This document shows positions 6,329 through 12,283 of a stretch of 18,276 bases of DNA, one piece after another. Source of the stretch: an uncultured Alphaproteobacteria bacterium (GTDB taxonomy: Bacteria > Pseudomonadota > Alphaproteobacteria > Rs-D84); NCBI GenBank assembly GCA_947305255.1, contig CAMZDE010000017.1:1-18276 (forward strand), in the 5' to 3' direction. The translations under genes and the position numbers were made by a program. Under the pieces are notes generated by a model that saw nothing but the letters and a program-made list of their open reading frames with translations, was not told the DNA's origin and searched no databases. Position 1 is the first letter of the stretch. Each line of letters begins with the position of its first letter.

Positions 6329-7357
6329 ATGATAGAAAAAAACTGGATGACTTTGATTAAACCGAAAAAATTGAATATCAAAGTCGATGAAAATAATCCT
6401 AATATTGCGACATTGGTTGCAGAACCTTTGGAAAAAGGTTTTGGTTTGACATTGGGAACGGCGTTGCGTCGTGTCTTGTTGTCGTCTTTGCAAGGATGTG
6501 CGCCAATTTATATCAAAATTGATGGTGTTCAACATGAATTCAGCAGCCTGTCTGGGGTTCGTGAAGATGTTACCGATATTATTTTGAATTTAAAAGGCGT
6601 TTATTTCAAAGCATTAACCGAAGGTCAACATCGTGCAACTTTGAAAGTAAAGGGACCGGCGGTTGTGACTGCGGGTATGATTGAAACATCTGGCAGTGTT
6701 GAAGTTATGAACAAAGATGCAGAAATTTGCACATTGGATGCAGGTGCAACTTTGGATATGGAAATTACATTGGCGTCGGGACGCGGTTATGTTCCGGCAT
6801 CTGTGAATGCAACTGATTTGCCATTAGGAACAATTCCGGTCGATTCTATATATTCACCGATTTTGAATGCGGCGTCGGCTGTTTCACAAACCCGTGTTGG
6901 TCAATCTACTGATTATGATAAATTGGAATTGACTGTGAAAACAAACGGTTCTGTGACACCTGAAGATGCAATCGCATATGCGGCACGTATTTTGACTGAC
7001 CAATTGACAGTGTTCATCAATTTTGAAGATCCAACACAAACAAACGCGGCTTCTGATGAAGAAAAAGCCAAAGATGTTTTGCCGTTTGATCCAAAATTGT
7101 TAAAGCATGTTGATGAACTGGAATTGTCTGTGCGTGCAACAAATTGTTTAAAGAATGACAAAATCAATTGGTTGGGCGAATTGGTGCAAAAGACAGAAAA
7201 TGATATGTTGAAAACACCTAATTTCGGCCGCAAATCTTTGAATGAAATCAAAGTACAATTGGAAGCAATGGGTCTGTCACTGGGAATGGAAGTTCCAGGG
7301 TGGCCACCTGAAAATATTGCGGAATTGTCTAAAAAGTATGAAGATCCATACAAATAA
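6329..7357 (+). CDS. rpoA: DNA-directed RNA polymerase subunit alpha
   Basis: The 342-residue product has normal length. The N-terminal dimerisation domain (to about residue 235) includes GFGLTLGTALRRVLLSSLQG at residues 37-56 and the GVREDVTDIILNLKGV segment. A linker leads to the C-terminal domain (about 260-320) with LELSVRATNCLKNDKI and NFGRKSLNEIK, the surfaces that contact UP elements and activators. A GGAG at 6317-6320 is 8 bases before the ATG. It is transcribed from its own promoter rather than from the rpsM-rpsK transcript. rplQ follows after an unusually long 247-base leader. Confidence 0.98.
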   Translation: MIEKNWMTLIKPKKLNIKVDENNPNIATLVAEPLEKGFGLTLGTALRRVLLSSLQGCAPIYIKIDGVQHEFSSLSGVREDVTDIILNLKGVYFKALTEGQHRATLKVKGPAVVTAGMIETSGSVEVMNKDAEICTLDAGATLDMEITLASGRGYVPASVNATDLPLGTIPVDSIYSPILNAASAVSQTRVGQSTDYDKLELTVKTNGSVTPEDAIAYAARILTDQLTVFINFEDPTQTNAASDEEKAKDVLPFDPKLLKHVDELELSVRATNCLKNDKINWLGELVQKTENDMLKTPNFGRKSLNEIKVQLEAMGLSLGMEVPGWPPENIAELSKKYEDPYK

Positions 7358-7459
7358 AATGATTTCTGTGGGTGCTTGTTGTGTTTGTTGTTTTTTGTGT
7401 AACCATATGTACACTTCAAAACAACCAACACTTCCAATCACTCACGCATAAATCATTTT
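7356..7459 (+). promoter_or_regulatory. Long extended hairpin after rpoA
   Basis: The base stem pairs AAAATGATTT (7356-7365, overlapping the rpoA stop) with AAATCATTTT (7450-7459), 10 perfect pairs. An upper stem pairs 7382-7394 with 7418-7430, 12 of 13 matched. The tip pairs GTGTA (7397-7401) with TACAC (7410-7414). One arm is G/T-rich and the other A/C-rich. It may act as an attenuator, a processing site or a regulatory leader of rplQ. No named Rfam family is claimed. Confidence 0.6.
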
Positions 7460-7468
7460 TCTTGCATG

Positions 7469-7510
7469 GCTAGGAGGTTGGTCTGACAATTTTCTAGCGT
7501 TGCTAGGAGA
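7469..7510 (+). promoter_or_regulatory. Mutually exclusive stem-loops in the rplQ leader
   Basis: GCTAGGAG occurs at 7469-7476 and again at 7502-7509. TTTCTAGC at 7491-7498 lies between them and can pair over 8 bases (two G-U) with either copy: the first with a 14-base loop, the second with a 3-base loop. This is the architecture of a two-state RNA switch. Each copy carries an AGGAG that resembles a ribosome-binding site. Function inferred. Confidence 0.45.
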
Positions 7511-7565
7511 ATCAAACAAAATCCACGATTCAGAAAGAATTTTTTGGTTGTGGTGTCTCAAAAAT

Positions 7566-7580
7566 CCCCGTTTTAAGGGG
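7566..7580 (+). promoter_or_regulatory. Short GC hairpin before the rplQ ribosome-binding site
   Basis: CCCC at 7566-7569 pairs with GGGG at 7577-7580 around a 7-base loop, 13 bases before the AAGGAG (7594-7599). Weak alone, but it continues the pattern of stem-loops before genes in this cluster. Confidence 0.3.
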
Positions 7581-7604
7581 CAGAAACAACAAAAAGGAGT
7601 AATC

Positions 7605-8165
7605 ATGAGACATAGAGTAGCAGGTCGCACTTTTAATCGCGATACAAATGCCAGAAAAGCCATGTTTATTGGTTTGGCAAAAAACTTGATTGAAAAAGAA
7701 CAAATTAAAACAACTTTGCCAAAGGCGAAAGATTTACGCGGTGTTGTCGAAAAATTGATTACCCGTGCAAAAGTTGACACTGTTGCAAATCGCCGTTTGA
7801 CTGCGTCTGAATTGGGTAATGCCAGTGCGTCCACTGTGAAAAAGTTGTTCACTGTTTTGGGCCCACGTTATGCAAAACGTCCAGGCGGATATACTCGTGT
7901 TCTGAAAGCGGGTTTCCGTTATGGCGATGCGGCACCAATGGCGATAATCGAATTGGTTGACCGTGATGAAAATGCTAAGAAAGTTGCGTCAAAAACAGTT
8001 GCTGCTGAAAAAGTTGAACCGGTCGCCAAAGAAGAAAAAGACGAAGCCAAAAAAGCGGCTGCGCCAAAGGCAACAAAAGCAACGACAGCGAAAAAAGTTG
8101 CAGCGCCAAAAGCGTCCGCGGCTAAAAAAACTGTCGCAGTTAAACGTCGTGCAACCGGCAAATAA
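7605..8165 (+). CDS. rplQ: 50S ribosomal protein L17 with Lys/Ala-rich tail
   Basis: The 186-residue product starts MRHRVAGRTFNRDTNARKAM and continues with the L17 core to about residue 123. The core includes EKEQIKTTLPKAKDLRGVVE and RYAKRPGGYTRVLKAGFRYG, then GDAAPMAIIELVDRD. L17 lies near the peptide exit tunnel. The remaining 63 residues are a low-complexity tail of Lys, Ala, Val, Thr and Glu without aromatic residues, ending KRRATGK. This resembles the tails of histone H1-like or HU-like proteins and is longer than in most relatives. An in-frame open stretch extends upstream to about 7500. The ATG at 7605 is chosen because it has AAGGAG at 7594-7599 and matches the conserved L17 start. 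Confidence 0.95.
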   Translation: MRHRVAGRTFNRDTNARKAMFIGLAKNLIEKEQIKTTLPKAKDLRGVVEKLITRAKVDTVANRRLTASELGNASASTVKKLFTVLGPRYAKRPGGYTRVLKAGFRYGDAAPMAIIELVDRDENAKKVASKTVAAEKVEPVAKEEKDEAKKAAAPKATKATTAKKVAAPKASAAKKTVAVKRRATGK

Positions 8166-8187
8166 TTTGTGAAATTTTTCGCAATTG

Positions 8188-8218
8188 AATCCGCCCGAAT
8201 CAGGGCGGATTTTTTTTG
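8188..8218 (+). terminator. Intrinsic terminator after rplQ
   Basis: AATCCGCCC at 8188-8196 pairs with GGGCGGATT at 8203-8211 around a 6-base loop and is followed by a run of Ts, a G and seven more Ts. This ends the rpoA-rplQ transcript. Confidence 0.93.
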
Positions 8219-8238
8219 TTTTTTTTCGAATAATATGC

Positions 8239-8267
8239 TTGCGTGGGTTGGGTGTATATGATAAAAT
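8239..8267 (+). promoter_or_regulatory. Likely promoter of the 940-residue secreted protein
   Basis: TTGCGT at 8239-8244 and TAAAAT at 8262-8267 are separated by 17 bases. The -35 matches only TTG. The AAGGAG ribosome-binding site at 8283-8288 then lies a short way before the ATG at 8295. Confidence 0.5.
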
Positions 8268-8294
8268 TACCTAATAAAAGGTAAGGAGTTTTCT

Positions 8295-11117
8295 ATGCGT
8301 AAATTGGCGTTTTATTCGGTAATGATGGCGTTGTGTGTGGCGGATTTTGCGGCATTTGGTGCGTCGCGTACGACCGCTGCGGGCGGGCGCAGAACAACAC
8401 AGCCTGCGGCTCAGCAGACTGTATCTGAAACGCCAGCGCAATCATCGACAACCACGGCGCGTGCCGCGGTGACCAGAAAAAATGTTGCCAGAGCGGCGGC
8501 ACCTGTGGCTGCGGCACCGACAAATACTGCACCTCAGGCGGCGCGTGCGGCGGTATCTGCGCGTGCGGCTGCAAAACAGAAAGTTATCAATATGGGGACC
8601 AAGGTTGAATCTGCAACTGCGAATACGGTTGTCAGTGAAGAGTGCCAAAATGCGTATTATGGTTGTATGGATGCGTTTTGTATGCTGGATAATGCGTCGG
8701 GGGGGCGTTGCCAATGCAGTGATAGAAACGCTGAATTAGATTTGGTTCTTGAAGAAATTATGAAATTGGACGAACAAAGTTTGGCGATGGCAACCGAAGG
8801 TGTTGAACGTTTACAGATGGGTGAAAATGCCGAAGAAATTATGGCACGTGCCAAGGCGGCGGCTGATTCTGTGACGGGTAAGGGTGGCAACACATCTTCT
8901 GGTTCTGTGTCGGGATCCAAAACTGTTCGTAAATTAGATTTGTCTGCGTGGAAAAATAATAGTTTGTTTGACGATGATGACGTGGATTTTGATAATACAT
9001 CTTTGTTTTCAATTGCTGAATCCAGTTTGGCAGATAAAACGGGTGATGCATTGCAATCTGAGGCTTCAAAATTATGTGTGGCGCAAATGCCGGACCAGTG
9101 CAAAAGTTCAACTTCTTTTTTACAATTGACATATGCACAAAAAATTAAATCTGATTGTTCGGCGTATGAAAACAGTTTGAAACAGCAACGCAGCGCAAGT
9201 GCTGAAAAATTGCAGACCGCACAAAAGGCTTTGCGTGACACAGCGTTGGAAATGTATCAAAATGAAAACAAATATGATTTCGGCCAATGTGTGGCGCAGT
9301 TCAAAAACTGTATGCAAACAACCGGTGAATGTGGTGATGATTATTCAGGCTGTGTTGCGGATACCGCGATATTGGGCGAATTGTATAATGGGAACAAAAG
9401 TGGCCATTCGAAGCCAGCAACGACAGTGATTAAAACAGGCGCAACATCTATTACGATTTCGTCTGCATCGTATGATATTTTGAATACCAAGAAAGTTATG
9501 TGTCAATCTGTGACAAAACAGTGCGTGAACGCGAATAAGAAAGACGCTGTTTGGCAACAGGTTGTCAAAGATTTGGCACCGGTTATTTATACTGCGGAAT
9601 ATAACGCGGCATCAAATAATCGTATGAACTGTATCAGTACAGTTGTGACCTGTGTTCAAAATGTTTGTGCATCAAAATGGGATGATGATACTGACAACTA
9701 TGATGCGTGCTTGTCTGATCCGAACAGTATTGATAATTATTGCGGTTTAGAATATAAACGTTGTGGTGATGATGGATCGGAATCCAGTGTCAGAAATTAT
9801 GTTAGTGCTAAATTGGCCGCTTTGAAGGTTGATAAATGTACCAAAGACGTCAAAGAATGTTTGTTGGCCGAAGAACGTTGTGGCGCGGATTATTCAGGCT
9901 GTGTTGGGTTGAATTCCAGTGCTGTTGCTGAATTATGTCCAGCAGAAAAATTGTTATCATGTCAAGATAGGGAAAAAGGTAATGAAGCAGGGGTAGCAAG
10001 TGTGACTGATTATATTGAGAAAATTGCCCAAGGTATCGCATTAAATATTGATAATAAATTTGCCACTGCATGTCAAAATGCTGCTGATGCAGCAATGACC
10101 AGGATTTGTGGTGATACAGAATCTTGTGAAAATGTAGATTTTGATTTGAATACAATGCTCAGTTTACAAGAAGTCAAGGCGTGTCTTTGGAAAGATGCGA
10201 CAGGTGCTGAACAGCAATGTTATCCGGATGCGTCTATGTTTTCAGATGAACAGATTTGGCCTTTTGAATTTACAATAGAATGGGTCAAAGATTCTGACAA
10301 TAAGAATACAAAAACAGTAAGCAGAGTTTTGAAAAACAGAAGAGATAATGCTGATGGGTATGGGGTGTTTGCGAAATTGGATGGCAGACCCGATTTATCC
10401 GCCATTGTATATAAAAATATTGGGAACGAAACAGCACCTAAGTACGGATTCTCAAAAAGTGCATTGACAAATCAAGCAAAAGTGCGGGGTTTTTCAGAAA
10501 CAAATACACAAGAAGTTGTTAGTATTTTGAATACTACGTTGGATCGAATAATGGATTCGATAAATACCGATCCGACAGTAGATAAGTGTATGAATGGACG
10601 TGAAGTAGAAGGTTTTGGCAAAGATAAAAAGTTAGGAAGCAGAGAGAATGGTAAAGGACGTTTTTCAAATTTGACGACACAGTACCGTGCTATTGTGGCT
10701 GCTGCATTATTATCTAAGTTAACCGCTAAGGGAATAAGCTTGGAAAATAAATTTGCGGACAAAATGTTGGATATGAACAAGTCTATTACAACACAAATGG
10801 GTGAAGCTGCAAAGAGATTAGGGAAAAATGTTGAAGATATTATTGATGCACAGAACTACGAAATTTGCAAAAGTGACCCGTATACAGTACCTGATCCAAA
10901 TAGAGAAAATGATGATGATCAACTTGCAAAAGATAGTGTTAGACAATTGGTTGATAAAACAGGTAGCTATGATACAACAACAAATGTTTGTACTGTAAAA
11001 ACAATTCAATATAATTGTATACAGTGGAAATGGAGACTATTCTATAGTTATTGTGGAAAATTCAATACAGGAACAGTTTTGGATACGCAAACGGTTCAAT
11101 TATCTAAATTCCAGTAA
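8295..11117 (+). CDS. Large secreted heptad-cysteine protein, family unknown
   Basis: This 940-residue protein has a signal peptide (MRKLAFYSVMMALCVADFAA, cut near residue 23) and an Ala/Thr/Arg-rich low-complexity stretch to about residue 95. Several cysteine modules follow. In two places four cysteines stand exactly seven residues apart: residues 332, 339, 346, 353 and 515, 522, 529, 536, both ending GxDYSGC. Shorter Cx6C forms occur at 117/124, 403/410, 446/453 and 483/490. Further cysteines lie at 548-642, and the tail has fewer. The spacing suggests paired helices joined by disulfides in the periplasm or outside the cell. It has its own promoter, a strong AAGGAG at 8283-8288, and terminators on both sides. 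I do not recognise the family. Adhesion, envelope structure or a secretion-linked role cannot be told apart from sequence. Confidence 0.9.
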   Translation: MRKLAFYSVMMALCVADFAAFGASRTTAAGGRRTTQPAAQQTVSETPAQSSTTTARAAVTRKNVARAAAPVAAAPTNTAPQAARAAVSARAAAKQKVINMGTKVESATANTVVSEECQNAYYGCMDAFCMLDNASGGRCQCSDRNAELDLVLEEIMKLDEQSLAMATEGVERLQMGENAEEIMARAKAAADSVTGKGGNTSSGSVSGSKTVRKLDLSAWKNNSLFDDDDVDFDNTSLFSIAESSLADKTGDALQSEASKLCVAQMPDQCKSSTSFLQLTYAQKIKSDCSAYENSLKQQRSASAEKLQTAQKALRDTALEMYQNENKYDFGQCVAQFKNCMQTTGECGDDYSGCVADTAILGELYNGNKSGHSKPATTVIKTGATSITISSASYDILNTKKVMCQSVTKQCVNANKKDAVWQQVVKDLAPVIYTAEYNAASNNRMNCISTVVTCVQNVCASKWDDDTDNYDACLSDPNSIDNYCGLEYKRCGDDGSESSVRNYVSAKLAALKVDKCTKDVKECLLAEERCGADYSGCVGLNSSAVAELCPAEKLLSCQDREKGNEAGVASVTDYIEKIAQGIALNIDNKFATACQNAADAAMTRICGDTESCENVDFDLNTMLSLQEVKACLWKDATGAEQQCYPDASMFSDEQIWPFEFTIEWVKDSDNKNTKTVSRVLKNRRDNADGYGVFAKLDGRPDLSAIVYKNIGNETAPKYGFSKSALTNQAKVRGFSETNTQEVVSILNTTLDRIMDSINTDPTVDKCMNGREVEGFGKDKKLGSRENGKGRFSNLTTQYRAIVAAALLSKLTAKGISLENKFADKMLDMNKSITTQMGEAAKRLGKNVEDIIDAQNYEICKSDPYTVPDPNRENDDDQLAKDSVRQLVDKTGSYDTTTNVCTVKTIQYNCIQWKWRLFYSYCGKFNTGTVLDTQTVQLSKFQ

Positions 11118-11120
11118 AAT

Positions 11121-11148
11121 AAAAAAAACCGCCGTTCGGCGGTTTTTT
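11121..11148. terminator. Bidirectional terminator between convergent genes
   Basis: An A-run (11121-11128) leads into ACCGCC, the loop GTTC and GGCGGT, followed by a T-run (11143-11148). Read on either strand this is a GC stem followed by Us. It serves both the 940-residue protein gene and the - strand gene ending at 11162. Confidence 0.9.
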
Positions 11149-11161
11149 GTTTTTTTATATA

Positions 11162-12145
11162 TTATTTTAATTCGTTCAAACTTTTTATCACACGGATACC
11201 GTTTGATTCGAATTTTTCGATTGTCCCAGTTAAATCCATTATGTTTTGTGATTCTAGATATAATACAGGTATTAAATCATTTTGACGTGCTAAATCCAGT
11301 AATTCAGGAATTGGTGATTCATGTTGTTTGTTTGTCGCAAACCAATTGTCGTCGTCCATTATCCAAAAATCGTCGTCATTATGTTCGTATATCACATATT
11401 TTTCAGTTGCTATGAATTCGTGGTATGTTTCGTATTCTGTGTGGTTTTCATCAAAATATTTTGTTGTATTGTTTGATAATTTTTCGGTTTTAGGTTGTTC
11501 GATTGGTGTATCAAAATCTAAATCTCTGAATATGGGGAATTCGTCGTTTCGTGTTTCGGTGGTCGGCAAAGAATCAGATATGTCAAAATCAGACGGAATA
11601 GGGAAAGATTCTGTTTGTGTTTCGTTTTGTTGTGGTTCGGCGGTGGTTTGTTCGTCCTTTTGTTTATTAAATACAGATATTGCACCGGTTAATGGGATAT
11701 TCTGTTTCGCGCGAATGTATGGAATATATAATTCAGGCGGCATATCAGACGGATATTCAGGCGTTGTTTCTGAATCTGGGGTTGGTGTGGGGTCAGAAGT
11801 TGATTCTTTTGCGGGTTCGGGTGCTGGTTTAACAAAAATACTTTTTATTTTTTCTAAAAAGTTTTTTATCTTTGCCGGAACAGTGATGATGATAATCGGT
11901 TCTTGCTTGCGATATATTATCAATGTTGTGGCGATATAAATTGGTATTGCAGAATACATCATCAGCCCAAAAACCAATCCACCAAAACCATGTAATGTCG
12001 CATGAGAAAATTTCCACCAATGATGGGCTGAAAAAACATTGAAATGAAACAAAAACCACAACAACAAAGACAAAATGGCGAAATATTCAATCGTCCATTT
12101 TATGATAATGATTTTAGATTTGAAAAATTCAATGACTTTTTTCAT
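11162..12145 (-). CDS. Two-helix membrane protein with acidic linker, unknown
   Basis: The 327-residue protein has two hydrophobic segments (about residues 18-38 and 54-78) with a His/Trp-rich stretch (AHHWWKFSH) between them. A long Pro/Glu/Thr/Ser-rich disordered linker (about 105-235) follows. The C-terminal domain (about 245-327) contains YVIYEHNDDDFWIMDDDNWF and LIPVLYLESQNIMDL. It contains no cysteine, in sharp contrast to the secreted proteins on both sides; this suggests the large C-terminal part stays in the cytoplasm. A consensus promoter ends only 6 bases before the ATG, so the mRNA should be leaderless. An overlapping + strand frame (11328-11939) is rejected as the antisense shadow. 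Family not recognised. Confidence 0.8.
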   Translation of the reverse strand: MKKVIEFFKSKIIIIKWTIEYFAILSLLLWFLFHFNVFSAHHWWKFSHATLHGFGGLVFGLMMYSAIPIYIATTLIIYRKQEPIIIITVPAKIKNFLEKIKSIFVKPAPEPAKESTSDPTPTPDSETTPEYPSDMPPELYIPYIRAKQNIPLTGAISVFNKQKDEQTTAEPQQNETQTESFPIPSDFDISDSLPTTETRNDEFPIFRDLDFDTPIEQPKTEKLSNNTTKYFDENHTEYETYHEFIATEKYVIYEHNDDDFWIMDDDNWFATNKQHESPIPELLDLARQNDLIPVLYLESQNIMDLTGTIEKFESNGIRVIKSLNELK

Positions 12146-12151
12146 ACTATT

Positions 12152-12179
12152 ATTATAGACAATAGTCGCGATTTGTCAA
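12152..12179 (-). promoter_or_regulatory. Consensus promoter giving a leaderless transcript
   Basis: On the - strand, TTGACA (12179-12174), a 16-base spacer and TATAAT (12157-12152) are both perfect hexamers. Counting 7 bases from the end of the -10 puts the transcription start at 12145, the A of the ATG. No Shine-Dalgarno sequence exists. Confidence 0.75.
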
Positions 12180-12245
12180 TTGTTTATATCGGGTTAATTA
12201 TGATGATGTTTTTGTTAAAAAAATCTTTTTTTTTAATGGGCTCTG

Positions 12246-12254
12246 TGGTATAAT
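12246..12254 (+). promoter_or_regulatory. Extended -10 promoter of the 640-residue protein
   Basis: TGG directly followed by TATAAT (12249-12254) is a perfect extended -10. The -35 position is a run of Ts with no good match, which extended -10 promoters can tolerate. It is divergent from the - strand promoter at 12152-12179. Confidence 0.65.
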
Positions 12255-12283
12255 ACAAGGAAAGGAAATTGAGAGAAAATACC

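Noticed and set aside
6913..7437. 174-codon open frame on the - strand inside rpoA
   Set aside because: It is antisense to a highly conserved gene, Ser/Asn-rich and without a promoter or ribosome-binding site.
7500..7604. N-terminal extension of rplQ in an open in-frame stretch
   Set aside because: It has no ATG, does not resemble L17, and would run through structured leader RNA; the AAGGAG belongs to the ATG at 7605.
7509..8201. Paired GANTC sites in the rplQ leader and terminator as CcrM targets
   Set aside because: Such a short motif is expected roughly every few hundred bases, so pairs at this spacing are not convincing by eye.
8657..9241. 194-codon - strand open frame within the 940-residue protein gene
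   Set aside because: The + strand has the signal peptide, the cysteine pattern, a ribosome-binding site and a promoter; the antisense frame has none.
11328..11939. 203-codon + strand open frame opposite the membrane protein
   Set aside because: It is rich in Ser, Val and Gly, as antisense of acidic and proline codons is. It has no ribosome-binding site, and the - strand has a perfect promoter and a terminator.
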